Assembly (NCBI RefSeq): GCF_019279795.1
Contig: NC_056748.1
Location: forward strand, 609,159,136 to 609,223,135
DNA: 64,000 bases
Direction of reading: 5' to 3'
DNA from: Protopterus annectens
Taxonomy: Eukaryota > Chordata > Ceratodontiformes > Protopteridae
Shown here: in pieces, positions 32,101-44,468 of the stretch
Position numbering within the stretch: the stretch's first letter is position 1
Layout: every line of letters starts with the position of its first letter
Translations under genes and position numbers: made by a program
Notes under the pieces: model-generated
What the model was told of the DNA's origin: nothing
Database searches by the model: none
What the model saw: only the letters and a program-made list of their open reading frames with translations

Positions 32101-35100
32101 ACATGCACCAGTTTAAATATGCAAGGACAGGAAATCAAAGAATGTGGCTACCCCCACACCTGTAATTACTAGCAAATAACAAAATTCAGCCAACACTAGC
32201 TTCAGTTCAAGTTACTGAAGAGCAGAATAACTTCAGTTAAAAATTCCTTCAACACTCCTTCATACACAGTTTAAATCAAATTAAATACTGTATTTTTAAA
32301 AAAAAGTGCAGATAAAGGTACTTAAATTCTCTTATACGTCCAGTTGAATATAACCAAGTTCTAGCTGGCCAAGCTGAGGTTTTAAAGCAGGAATTATTTC
32401 ACATGCACCAGTTTAAATATGCAAGGACAGGAAATCAAAGAATGTGGCTACCCCCACACCTGTAATTACTAGCAAATAACAAAATTCAGCCAACACTAGC
32501 TTCAGTTCAAGTTACTGAAGAGCAGAATAACTTCAGTTAAAAATTCCTTCAACACTCCTTCATACACAGTTTAAATCAAATTAAATACTGTATTTTTTAA
32601 AAAAAAGTGCAGATAAAGGTACTTAAATTCTCTTATACGTCCAGTTGAATATAACCAAGTTCTAGCTGGCCAAGCTGAGGTTTTAAAGCAGGAATTATTT
32701 CACATGCACCAGTTTAAATATGCAAGGACAGGAAATCAAAGAATGTGGCTACCCCACACCTGTAATTACTAGCAAATAACAAAATTCAGCCAACACTAGC
32801 TTCAGTTCAAGTTACTGAAGAGCAGAATAACTTCAGTTAAAAATTCCTTCAACACTCCTTCATACACAGTTTAAATCAAATTAAATACTGTATTTTTTAA
32901 AAAAAAGTGCAGATAAAGGTACTTAAATTCTCTTATACGTCCAGTTGAATATAACCAAGTTCTAGCTGGCCAAGCTGAGGTTTTAAAGCAGGAATTATTT
33001 CACATGCACCAGTTTAAATATGCAAGGACAGGAAATCAAAGAATGTGGCTACCCCCACACCTGTAATTACTAGCAAATAACAAAATTCAGCCAACACTAG
33101 CTTCAGTTCAAGTTACTGAAGAGCAGAATAACTTCAGTTAAAAATTCCTTCAACACTCCTTCATACACAGTTTAAATCAAATTAAATACTGTATTTTTTA
33201 AAAAAAAGTGCAGATAAAGGTACTTAAATTCTCTTATACGTCCAGTTGAATATAACCAAGTTCTAGCTGGCCAAGCTGAGGTTTTAAAGCAGGAATTATT
33301 TCACATGCACCAGTTTAAATATGCAAGGACAGGAAATCAAAGAATGTGGCTACCCCCACACCTGTAATTACTAGCAAATAACAAAATTCAGCCAACACTA
33401 GCTTCAGTTCAAGTTACTGAAGAGCAGAATAACTTCAGTTAAAAATTCCTTCAACACTCCTTCATACACAGTTTAAATCAAATTAAATACTGTATTTTTT
33501 AAAAAAAAGTGCAGATAAAGGTACTTAAATTCTCTTATACGTCCAGTTGAATATAACCAAGTTCTAGCTGGCCAAGCTGAGGTTTTAAAGCAGGAATTAT
33601 TTCACATGCACCAGTTTAAATATGCAAGGACAGGAAATCAAAGAATGTGGCTACCCCCACACCTGTAATTACTAGCAAATAACAAAATTCAGCCAACACT
33701 AGCTTCAGTTCAAGTTACTGAAGAGCAGAATAACTTCAGTTAAAAATTCCTTCAACACTCCTTCATACACAGTTTAAATCAAATTAAATACTGTATTTTT
33801 TAAAAAAAAGTGCAGATAAAGGTACTTAAATTCTCTTATACGTCCAGTTGAATATAACCAAGTTCTAGCTGGCCAAGCTGAGGTTTTAAAGCAGGAATTA
33901 TTTCACATGCACCAGTTTAAATATGCAAGGACAGGAAATCAAAGAATGTGGCTACCCCACACCTGTAATTACTAGCAAATAACAAAATTCAGCCAACACT
34001 AGCTTCAGTTCAAGTTACTGAAGAGCAGAATAACTTCAGTTAAAAATTCCTTCAACACTCCTTCATACACAGTTTAAATCAAATTAAATACTGTATTTTT
34101 AAAAAAAAAGTGCAGATAAAGGTACTTAAATTCTCTTATACGTCCAGTTGAATATAACCAAGTTCTAGCTGGCCAAGCTGAGGTTTTAAAGCAGGAATTA
34201 TTTCACATGCACCAGTTTAAATATGCAAGGACAGGAAATCAAAGAATGTGGCTACCCCCACACCTGTAATTACTAGCAAATAACAAAATTCAGCCAACAC
34301 TAGCTTCAGTTCAAGTTACTGAAGAGCAGAATAACTTCAGTTAAAAATTCCTTCAACACTCCTTCATACACAGTTTAAATCAAATTAAATACTGTATTTT
34401 TTTAAAAAAAAGTGCAGATAAAGGTACTTAAATTCTCTTATACGTCCAGTTGAATATAACCAAGTTCTAGCTGGCCAAGCTGAGGTTTTAAAGCAGGAAT
34501 TATTTCACATGCACCAGTTTAAATATGCAAGGACAGGAAATCAAAGAATGTGGCTACCCCCACACCTGTAATTACTAGCAAATAACAAAATTCAGCCAAC
34601 ACTAGCTTCAGTTCAAGTTACTGAAGAGCAGAATAACTTCAGTTAAAAATTCCTTCAACACTCCTTCATACACAGTTTAAATCAAATTAAATACTGTATT
34701 TTTTTAAAAAAAAGTGCAGATAAAGGTACTTAAATTCTCTTATACGTCCAGTTGAATATAACCAAGTTCTAGCTGGCCAAGCTGAGGTTTTAAAGCAGGA
34801 ATTATTTCACATGCACCAGTTTAAATATGCAAGGACAGGAAATCAAAGAATGTGGCTACCCCCACACCTGTAATTACTAGCAAATAACAAAATTCAGCCA
34901 ACACTAGCTTCAGTTCAAGTTACTGAAGAGCAGAATAACTTCAGTTAAAAATTCCTTCAACACTCCTTCATACACAGTTTAAATCAAATTAAATACTGTA
35001 TTTTTTTTAAAAAAAAGTGCAGATAAAGGTACTTAAATTCTCTTATACGTCCAGTTGAATATAACCAAGTTCTAGCTGGCCAAGCTGAGGTTTTAAAGCA

Positions 35101-38100
35101 GGAATTATTTCACATGCACCAGTTTAAATATGCAAGGACAGGAAATCAAAGAATGTGGCTACCCCCACACCTGTAATTACTAGCAAATAACAAAATTCAG
35201 CCAACACTAGCTTCAGTTCAAGTTACTGAAGAGCAGAATAACTTCAGTTAAAAATTCCTTCAACACTCCTTCATACACAGTTTAAATCAAATTAAATACT
35301 GTATTTTTTAAAAAAAGTGCAGATAAAGGTACTTAAATTCTCTTATACGTCCAGTTGAATATAACCAAGTTCTAGCTGGCCAAGCTGAGGTTTTAAAGCA
35401 GGAATTATTTCACATGCACCAGTTTAAATATGCAAGGACAGGAAATCAAAGAATGTGGCTACCCCCACACCTGTAATTACTAGCAAATAACAAAATTCAG
35501 CCAACACTAGCTTCAGTTCAAGTTACTGAAGAGCAGAATAACTTCAGTTAAAAATTCCTTCAACACTCCTTCATACACAGTTTAAATCAAATTAAATACT
35601 GTATTTTTTAAAAAAAAGTGCAGATAAAGGTACTTAAATTCTCTTATACGTCCAGTTGAATATAACCAAGTTCTAGCTGGCCAAGCTGAGGTTTTAAAGC
35701 AGGAATTATTTCACATGCACCAGTTTAAATATGCAAGGACAGGAAATCAAAGAATGTGGCTACCCCCACACCTGTAATTACTAGCAAATAACAAAATTCA
35801 GCCAACACTAGCTTCAGTTCAAGTTACTGAAGAGCAGAATAACTTCAGTTAAAAATTCCTTCAACACTCCTTCATACACAGTTTAAATCAAATTAAATAC
35901 TGTATTTTTTAAAAAAAAGTGCAGATAAAGGTACTTAAATTCTCTTATACGTCCAGTTGAATATAACCAAGTTCTAGCTGGCCAAGCTGAGGTTTTAAAG
36001 CAGGAATTATTTCACATGCACCAGTTTAAATATGCAAGGACAGGAAATCAAAGAATGTGGCTACCCCCACACCTGTAATTACTAGCAAATAACAAAATTC
36101 AGCCAACACTAGCTTCAGTTCAAGTTACTGAAGAGCAGAATAACTTCAGTTAAAAATTCCTTCAACACTCCTTCATACACAGTTTAAATCAAATTAAATA
36201 CTGTATTTTTTAAAAAAAAGTGCAGATAAAGGTACTTAAATTCTCTTATACGTCCAGTTGAATATAACCAAGTTCTAGCTGGCCAAGCTGAGGTTTTAAA
36301 GCAGGAATTATTTCACATGCACCAGTTTAAATATGCAAGGACAGGAAATCAAAGAATGTGGCTACCCCCACACCTGTAATTACTAGCAAATAACAAAATT
36401 CAGCCAACACTAGCTTCAGTTCAAGTTACTGAAGAGCAGAATAACTTCAGTTAAAAATTCCTTCAACACTCCTTCATACACAGTTTAAATCAAATTAAAT
36501 ACTGTATTTTTTAAAAAAAAGTGCAGATAAAGGTACTTAAATTCTCTTATACGTCCAGTTGAATATAACCAAGTTCTAGCTGGCCAAGCTGAGGTTTTAA
36601 AGCAGGAATTATTTCACATGCACCAGTTTAAATATGCAAGGACAGGAAATCAAAGAATGTGGCTACCCCCACACCTGTAATTACTAGCAAATAACAAAAT
36701 TCAGCCAACACTAGCTTCAGTTCAAGTTACTGAAGAGCAGAATAACTTCAGTTAAAAATTCCTTCAACACTCCTTCATACACAGTTTAAATCAAATTAAA
36801 TACTGTATTTTTTTTTAAAAGTGCAGATAAAGGTACTTAAATTCTCTTATACGTCCAGTTGAATATAACCAAGTTCTAGCTGGCCAAGCTGAGGTTTTAA
36901 AGCAGGAATTATTTCACATGCACCAGTTTAAATATGCAAGGACAGGAAATCAAAGAATGTGGCTACCCCCACACCTGTAATTACTAGCAAATAACAAAAT
37001 TCAGCCAACACTAGCTTCAGTTCAAGTTACTGAAGAGCAGAATAACTTCAGTTAAAAATTCCTTCAACACTCCTTCATACACAGTTTAAATCAAATTAAA
37101 TACTGTATTTTTTAAAAAAAAGTGCAGATAAAGGTACTTAAATTCTCTTATACGTCCAGTTGAATATAACCAAGTTCTAGCTGGCCAAGCTGAGGTTTTA
37201 AAGCAGGAATTATTTCACATGCACCAGTTTAAATATGCAAGGACAGGAAATCAAAGAATGTGGCTACCCCCACACCTGTAATTACTAGCAAATAACAAAA
37301 TTCAGCCAACACTAGCTTCAGTTCAAGTTACTGAAGAGCAGAATAACTTCAGTTAAAAATTCCTTCAACACTCCTTCATACACAGTTTAAATCAAATTAA
37401 ATACTGTATTTTTTAAAAAAAAGTGCAGATAAAGGTACTTAAATTCTCTTATACGTCCAGTTGAATATAACCAAGTTCTAGCTGGCCAAGCTGAGGTTTT
37501 AAAGCAGGAATTATTTCACATGCACCAGTTTAAATATGCAAGGACAGGAAATCAAAGAATGTGGCTACCCCCACACCTGTAATTACTAGCAAATAACAAA
37601 ATTCAGCCAACACTAGCTTCAGTTCAAGTTACTGAAGAGCAGAATAACTTCAGTTAAAAATTCCTTCAACACTCCTTCATACACAGTTTAAATCAAATTA
37701 AATACTGTATTTTTTAAAAAAAAGTGCAGATAAAGGTACTTAAATTCTCTTATACGTCCAGTTGAATATAACCAAGTTCTAGCTGGCCAAGCTGAGGTTT
37801 TAAAGCAGGAATTATTTCACATGCACCAGTTTAAATATGCAAGGACAGGAAATCAAAGAATGTGGCTACCCCCACACCTGTAATTACTAGCAAATAACAA
37901 AATTCAGCCAACACTAGCTTCAGTTCAAGTTACTGAAGAGCAGAATAACTTCAGTTAAAAATTCCTTCAACACTCCTTCATACACAGTTTAAATCAAATT
38001 AAATACTGTATTTTTTTAAAAAAAAAGTGCAGATAAAGGTACTTAAATTCTCTTATACGTCCAGTTGAATATAACCAAGTTCTAGCTGGCCAAGCTGAGG

Positions 38101-41100
38101 TTTTAAAGCAGGAATTATTTCACATGCACCAGTTTAAATATGCAAGGACAGGAAATCAAAGAATGTGGCTACCCCACACCTGTAATTACTAGCAAATAAC
38201 AAAATTCAGCCAACACTAGCTTCAGTTCAAGTTACTGAAGAGCAGAATAACTTCAGTTAAAAATTCCTTCAACACTCCTTCATACACAGTTTAAATCAAA
38301 TTAAATACTGTATTTTTTAAAAAAAGTGCAGATAAAGGTACTTAAATTCTCTTATACGTCCAGTTGAATATAACCAAGTTCTAGCTGGCCAAGCTGAGGT
38401 TTTAAAGCAGGAATTATTTCACATGCACCAGTTTAAATATGCAAGGACAGGAAATCAAAGAATGTGGCTACCCCCACACCTGTAATTACTAGCAAATAAC
38501 AAAATTCAGCCAACACTAGCTTCAGTTCAAGTTACTGAAGAGCAGAATAACTTCAGTTAAAAATTCCTTCAACACTCCTTCATACACAGTTTAAATCAAA
38601 TTAAATACTGTATTTTTTAAAAAAAAGTGCAGATAAAGGTACTTAAATTCTCTTATACGTCCAGTTGAATATAACCAAGTTCTAGCTGGCCAAGCTGAGG
38701 TTTTAAAGCAGGAATTATTTCACATGCACCAGTTTAAATATGCAAGGACAGGAAATCAAAGAATGTGGCTACCCCCACACCTGTAATTACTAGCAAATAA
38801 CAAAATTCAGCCAACACTAGCTTCAGTTCAAGTTACTGAAGAGCAGAATAACTTCAGTTAAAAATTCCTTCAACACTCCTTCATACACAGTTTAAATCAA
38901 ATTAAATACTGTATTTTTTAAAAAAAAGTGCAGATAAAGGTACTTAAATTCTCTTATACGTCCAGTTGAATATAACCAAGTTCTAGCTGGCCAAGCTGAG
39001 GTTTTAAAGCAGGAATTATTTCACATGCACCAGTTTAAATATGCAAGGACAGGAAATCAAAGAATGTGGCTACCCCCACACCTGTAATTACTAGCAAATA
39101 ACAAAATTCAGCCAACACTAGCTTCAGTTCAAGTTACTGAAGAGCAGAATAACTTCAGTTAAAAATTCCTTCAACACTCCTTCATACACAGTTTAAATCA
39201 AATTAAATACTGTATTTTTTAAAAAAAAGTGCAGATAAAGGTACTTAAATTCTCTTATACGTCCAGTTGAATATAACCAAGTTCTAGCTGGCCAAGCTGA
39301 GGTTTTAAAGCAGGAATTATTTCACATGCACCAGTTTAAATATGCAAGGACAGGAAATCAAAGAATGTGGCTACCCCCACACCTGTAATTACTAGCAAAT
39401 AACAAAATTCAGCCAACACTAGCTTCAGTTCAAGTTACTGAAGAGCAGAATAACTTCAGTTAAAAATTCCTTCAACACTCCTTCATACACAGTTTAAATC
39501 AAATTAAATACTGTATTTTTAAAACAAAAGTGCAGATAAAGGTACTTAAATTCTCTTATACGTCCAGTTGAATATAACCAAGTTCTAGCTGGCCAAGCTG
39601 AGGTTTTAAAGCAGGAATTATTTCACATGCACCAGTTTAAATATGCAAGGACAGGAAATCAAAGAATGTGGCTACCCCCACACCTGTAATTACTAGCAAA
39701 TAACAAAATTCAGCCAACACTAGCTTCAGTTCAAGTTACTGAAGAGCAGAATAACTTCAGTTAAAAATTCCTTCAACACTCCTTCATACACAGTTTAAAT
39801 CAAATTAAATACTGTATTTTTTAAAAAAAAGTGCAGATAAAGGTACTTAAATTCTCTTATACGTCCAGTTGAATATAACCAAGTTCTAGCTGGCCAAGCT
39901 GAGGTTTTAAAGCAGGAATTATTTCACATGCACCAGTTTAAATATGCAAGGACAGGAAATCAAAGAATGTGGCTACCCCACACCTGTAATTACTAGCAAA
40001 TAACAAAATTCAGCCAACACTAGCTTCAGTTCAAGTTACTGAAGAGCAGAATAACTTCAGTTAAAAATTCCTTCAACACTCCTTCATACACAGTTTAAAT
40101 CAAATTAAATACTGTATTTTTTAAAACAAAAGTGCAGATAAAGGTACTTAAATTCTCTTATACGTCCAGTTGAATATAACCAAGTTCTAGCTGGCCAAGC
40201 TGAGGTTTTAAAGCAGGAATTATTTCACATGCACCAGTTTAAATATGCAAGGACAGGAAATCAAAGAATGTGGCTACCCCACACCTGTAATTACTAGCAA
40301 ATAACAAAATTCAGCCAACACTAGCTTCAGTTCAAGTTACTGAAGAGCAGAATAACTTCAGTTAAAAATTCCTTCAACACTCCTTCATACACAGTTTAAA
40401 TCAAATTAAATACTGTATTTTTTAAAACAAAAGTGCAGATAAAGGTACTTAAATTCTCTTATACGTCCAGTTGAATATAACCAAGTTCTAGCTGGCCAAG
40501 CTGAGGTTTTAAAGCAGGAATTATTTCACATGCACCAGTTTAAATATGCAAGGACAGGAAATCAAAGAATGTGGCTACCCCACACCTGTAATTACTAGCA
40601 AATAACAACATTCAGCCAACACTAGCTTCAGTTCAAGTTACTGAAGAGCAGAATAACTTCAGTTAAAAATTCCTTCAACACTCCTTCATACACAGTTTAA
40701 ATCAAATTAAATACTGTATTTTTTAAAACAAAAGTGCAGATAAAGGTACTTAAATTCTCTTATACATCCAGTTGAATATAACCAAGTTCTAGCTGGCCAA
40801 GCTGAGGTTTTAAAGCAGGAATTATTTCACATGCACCAGTTTAAATATGCAAGGACAGGAAATCAAAGAATGTGGCTACCCCCACACCTGTAATTACTAG
40901 CAAATAACAAAATTCAGCCAACACTAGCTTCAGTTCAAGTTACTGAAGAGCAGAATAACTTCAGTTAAAAATTCCTTCAACACTCCTTCATACACAGTTT
41001 AAATCAAATTAAATACTGTATTTTTTAAAACAAAAGTGCAGATAAAGGTACTTAAATTCTCTTATACGTCCAGTTGAATATAACCAAGTTCTAGCTGGCC

Positions 41101-41228
41101 AAGCTGAGGTTTTAAAGCAGGAATTATTTCACATGCACCAGTTTAAAAATGCAAGGACAGGAAATCAAAGAATGTGGCTACCCCCACACCTGTAATTACT
41201 AGCAAATAACAAAATTCAGCCAACACTA
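26195..41228 (-). repeat. Tandem array of about 50 copies of a 301-bp monomer
   Basis: Successive ACTGAAGAGCAGAATAAC starts fall at 26195, 26496, 26798, 27098 and 27399 and continue at a 300-302 bp period to the end: 15,034 bp, about 49.9 units. Units are almost identical. Most variation is in the A/T homopolymer after CTGTATTTTTT and in a CCCC/CCCCC run. The last unit stops about 15 bases short, flush with DIRS A sequence at 41229. Every frame of the monomer contains stops. The array sits at the 5' side of the minus-strand CR1 copy and shares its insertion site. It is therefore best read as amplified 5' UTR monomers, though expansion after insertion is possible. Confidence 0.95.
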
Positions 41229-41760
41229 ATGGTCTCACCCCTTCTCCCCCCAGCAACCCAAGGCCACAGTGACCACGGACGCCTCCCTGATGGGGTGGGG
41301 GTTATGTCAGGGACAGACAGTCCAAAGCACTTGGTCCGAACTGGAGGCCCTTCTGCATATAAATGTTCTAGAGCTGAGGGCGATGCTTCTGGCGTTGCAA
41401 GCATTCCATCCCCTGCTGCTGTCTGGGAGAATTGTGATTCAATCAGACAACATGGCGGTGGTCTGCTACATCAACAAACAAGGTGGAATCAAATCTTACC
41501 CCCTTTGTCGAGAGGCCATGAGGATATGGCAATGAGCGATGGCTACCAACCGTTTTCTTCTAGCAACGCACATTCCCGGGAGTTCCAAAGTGATAGCAGA
41601 CAGACTCAGCAGGTGCATTCTTAAACCTCACGAGTGGTCCCTGAATCCCTTGATAGCGGCAGAGATCTTCCACCCCTGGGGCCGTCCTTGCTGCAAACTC
41701 TTTGCATCCCCGACCAGCTACAAATGCAGCAACTACTTCACCCTGATTTCCCCCTTCGGA
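41229..41760 (+). pseudogene. DIRS A RNase H and linker
   Basis: TTDASLMGWGLCQG (first catalytic Asp), a Glu in LNVLELRAMLLALQ-like sequence, and QSDNMAVVCYINKQGG (third acidic residue) are in one open frame from 41269 to a TGA at 41533, where other copies continue. A second frame then holds IADRLSR, HEWSLNPL and LFASPTSYKCSNYF. The domain is the direct continuation of the RT that stops at 20742. Confidence 0.88.
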
Positions 41761-41779
41761 ACAGTCACCCAGGGATGCT

Positions 41780-43017
41780 CTAGTCCTCGATTGGCCCTCA
41801 AGTCTTCTTTACGCATTTCCACCCTTTCCCCTCATTCCCCAGTTTCTGAAGAAAGCCCATCAGTTGAAGAGCAAGGTGATCCTCATAGCACAATATTGGC
41901 CTCGACACATTTGGTTCCCCTTCCTTTGGCCTCACCTACTAGATCTACCATGGATTCTCCATCCAACCCCGGAGTTGATCTCACACCCACAGAACCTGAT
42001 TCATCCCAACTTGAACAGCCTGAAGCTTCTTTACCAGTACAAGATATTCTCATTGCTTGTCATAAGTCTTCCACTAGAATTACTTATCTGAGCAAGTGGA
42101 AAAGATTTACCTGTTGGCTGAAAGATAAACATGTAGACCTCTTTTCAGCACCAGTGTGCTGGCCGACCTGTTTCAATCGGGTCTTTCGTCCTCTACCATT
42201 AGATTTAATTTGGCTGCATTTTCTAATTTTCATGAGGGTGTCCAAGATTCCTCTATTATGTCCCACAAATTCTGCAAGACCTTCATAAAAGGTGTGAATC
42301 ATCTGAAGCCACCTTTTAAAGAACCTATTCAACCATGGGATTTATCATTAGTTCTACAAGCTCTGACAATGTCACCTTTCGAACCAGCCTCTTCTTGCAA
42401 CCTCAAGTATTTGTCATGGAAAACCTTGTTTTTGGTCGCTATTACTTCTGCCAGACATATTTCTGAACTTCAAGCTTTATGTATCAAGAGTCCATACTTG
42501 ACTTTTCGTAAGAGTGTTTCTGAGAACGAATCCATCATTTCTGCCTAAAGTGATCTCTGAAATGTCCATTAATCAAGCCATTGATTTGCCAGTTTTCTTT
42601 CCCAATCATTCAAACAGAGGAGAGTATTGCCTACATACCCTAGATATACACAGGCAAATCCATTTTTACTTAAACAGGACTAAACCTTTTCGTAAATCTG
42701 ACCAGTTATTTTTGGCCTTTTCTGGACCTAGATTAGGATCTGCTGTTGCTAAGGTCACATTAGCTAGATGGTTGAAGAACTGTAGGAACTTTATTTACAC
42801 ACACCGTAATATCCCGTTGCCTACTACCATGAAAGCTCATTCAACAAGGTCGGTGGCAACTTCTGCTGCCTTCCATGCCAGAGCTTCTGTACATGACATC
42901 TGTGCAGCTGCAACTTGGGCTACGCCTCATACCTTCATCAATCATTATAAATTGGATTTGGCCTCCAGGGGAAGAGCATCTTTTGGTTCTGTGGTGCTCA
43001 GGAATGTCCTTCCATGA
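41780..43017 (+). pseudogene. DIRS A tyrosine recombinase
   Basis: The block KSKVILIAQYWPRHIW (about 41867-41914) precedes the recombinase, whose N-terminal part is at 42030-42160 (KSSTRITYLSKWKRFTCWL). A shift near 42150 leads into a 130-codon stretch with FIKGVNHLKPPF and TSARHISELQAL (first Arg). A shift near 42510 leads to the C-terminal frame ending at 43017, with HSTRSVATSAAF (HxxR) and FINHYKLDLA (tyrosine). It is almost the same sequence as the A' pieces at 100-1038 and 6504-6847 combined. Confidence 0.9.
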
Positions 43018-43064
43018 GAGCCTCCCAGGAATAGAGGTAGCTGGGGACTCTGTCCAGATGTAAG

Positions 43065-43155
43065 GAATGAACGAGGATTAACAATATCAGAAAAAAGAAG
43101 TTATGTCTTACTATAACGTTTCATCTGTCTTGTTGATCCTCGTTCAGTCATTACA
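43065..43155 (+). repeat. Internal complementary region of DIRS A
   Basis: The first part is the reverse complement of the left end at 16804-16828. The second is the reverse complement of the right end at about 43378-43441. The match to a left end 26 kb away confirms that the two pieces belong to one element. Confidence 0.88.
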
Positions 43156-43224
43156 ACCCTCCCTCCTTCCCCCTCCTGTGGTTTCTAGTGGATCTCACCA
43201 TCCGGTTCTCTTAAGTTATTTGAC

Positions 43225-43441
43225 CAGAGGTAGCCTCTACCTTCTTTGACTCGCAAACTCAATCTGAGGTAACGGGGAGAGGGGGATTGTGGGTAAGAGT
43301 TTAGCTCGAGAGTTTAAAGCTGACGCGAGTTTCGAAAATGGCCTGCTCAGTTCCGAGCTCGGAACCGATACCCATGCGTAATGACTGAACGAGGATAAAC
43401 AATACAGATGGAATGTTATGGTAAGACATCACTTCTTTTTT
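43225..43441 (+). repeat. Right inverted terminal repeat of DIRS A
   Basis: Inverse of 16804-16960, and the same as 7075-7272 of A'. It ends with ATCACTTCTTTTTT at 43441. Confidence 0.87.
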
Positions 43442-44468
43442 CAAAACCCTGTCAGCCTGCTCCTGCCCCAAAAATCTATTCCAGAGAAGCCAGGTAGTCT
43501 TTGACTGCCAACCTTTTCTCAGCCAGTTTCCGCTCTCTCTCTCTCTCTGCATCTTTCCATGTCCCTTCCGGTCTGGGAGCATGTAACTCAAGACTCATGG
43601 GTCCCTTCCGTTATCCACAAGGGGTATTTCATGGTGTGGAAAAGTCTTCCATCTTTCATGGACATTACTTAACCTCCTCGATAGCAACTTTATTTCTTTC
43701 CAGAGGTGCTCCAGGTATTGAAATCCCAGGCAACTATTCAAGAAGTTCCACTGCACCAAAGAGGAAGAAGTTTCTACTCCAGGATGTTCCTGATTCCCCG
43801 AAAAGATGACCCTTAGAGACCCATTCTGGATCCTTCACACTTCAACACCTTCCTAAAGGTGCCAACCTTATGCATGCTTTCTTTGCATACCTTGTTTCCC
43901 CTCATCATTCCACAAAACTTTATGGTCTCCCTGGACATCAAGGACGCTTACATTCCCATTCATCCCCTTTTCAGGAATTTTTGCATTTTTCTGTTTCTGT
44001 TGCTTCATCACATTTTCAGTTCTGTGCTTTGCTCTTTGTTCTGTCTATGACACCAAAGGTATTTACAAAATGCTTGGCTCCTGTAATTGCTTATTTTAGA
44101 CTCCAGGGTATACAGATCTTTCTATATGTGGACAATCTCCTGCTCCAGGCACTCCTTCCAGAGACCTTGCATCAGAAACTCATTTTCACTGTTTCCCTTC
44201 TGCAAAGACTGGGTTTCACAATAAACTTCCAAAAATCTTTCCTCACCCCTTTCACAGAACCATGTCTTCCTGGGGTTCAGAATCCAGACAGATTGCATGT
44301 TGTCCTCCCTGCCTTCTCAGAAAGTTCTGTCTTTAACCAATTTCTTTCAAGACCTTTTTCCTCTGCAGTCTCTTACAAGCAGGGAGTTTCTCTGACTTCT
44401 AGGGTTCATGGCATCCACCATCCCCATGTTACCTCTGGCCAGACTTCACATGAGGAAATTACACTGTA
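43442..44468 (+). pseudogene. DIRS E, second piece: reverse transcriptase
   Basis: After a gag tail, RT starts near 43580 with a WEHVTQDSWV segment equivalent to WHIVTTDKWI in C. It continues with SFYSRMFLIPRK and a worn VSLDIKDAYIPIHP. The catalytic box has decayed to YVDN near 44128-44139, where the other copies have YLDD. There are several stops. The reading ends at MRKLHC (44468), where the PLE composite is inserted, and resumes at 59266. Confidence 0.85.
44455..44468 (+). repeat. Left copy of 14-bp target-site duplication
   Basis: GAAATTACACTGTA here is repeated exactly at 59266-59279. The two copies flank the PLE/CR1 composite, and E's coding sequence reads across once one copy is discounted. 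Confidence 0.85.

Larger units (their letters stand above)
41229..43441 (+). mobile_element. DIRS-type retrotransposon A, right piece (RNase H to right ITR)
   Basis: Continues the element broken at 20742. The order is RNase H, linker, recombinase, ICR, right ITR. Its right end (T-run at 43441) abuts E, which resumes at 43442. Confidence 0.9.

Noticed and set aside
26195..41228. The tandem array as a centromeric or independent satellite block
   Set aside because: Both ends are fixed by one CR1 insertion inside a single DIRS element, and the array lies directly upstream of the LINE 5' UTR. A free-standing satellite would not respect those borders. Post-insertion expansion is still possible.
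26195..41228. CRISPR-like or multi-repeat protein-coding array
   Set aside because: Units are contiguous with no unique spacers, and all frames of the 301-bp unit contain stops.
20730..41240. A clear target-site duplication around CR1 copy 1
   Set aside because: The flanks (CAGTTTCTCAT on the left, ATGGTCTCACC on the right) are only loosely similar. CR1-type LINEs often make none, so none is claimed.
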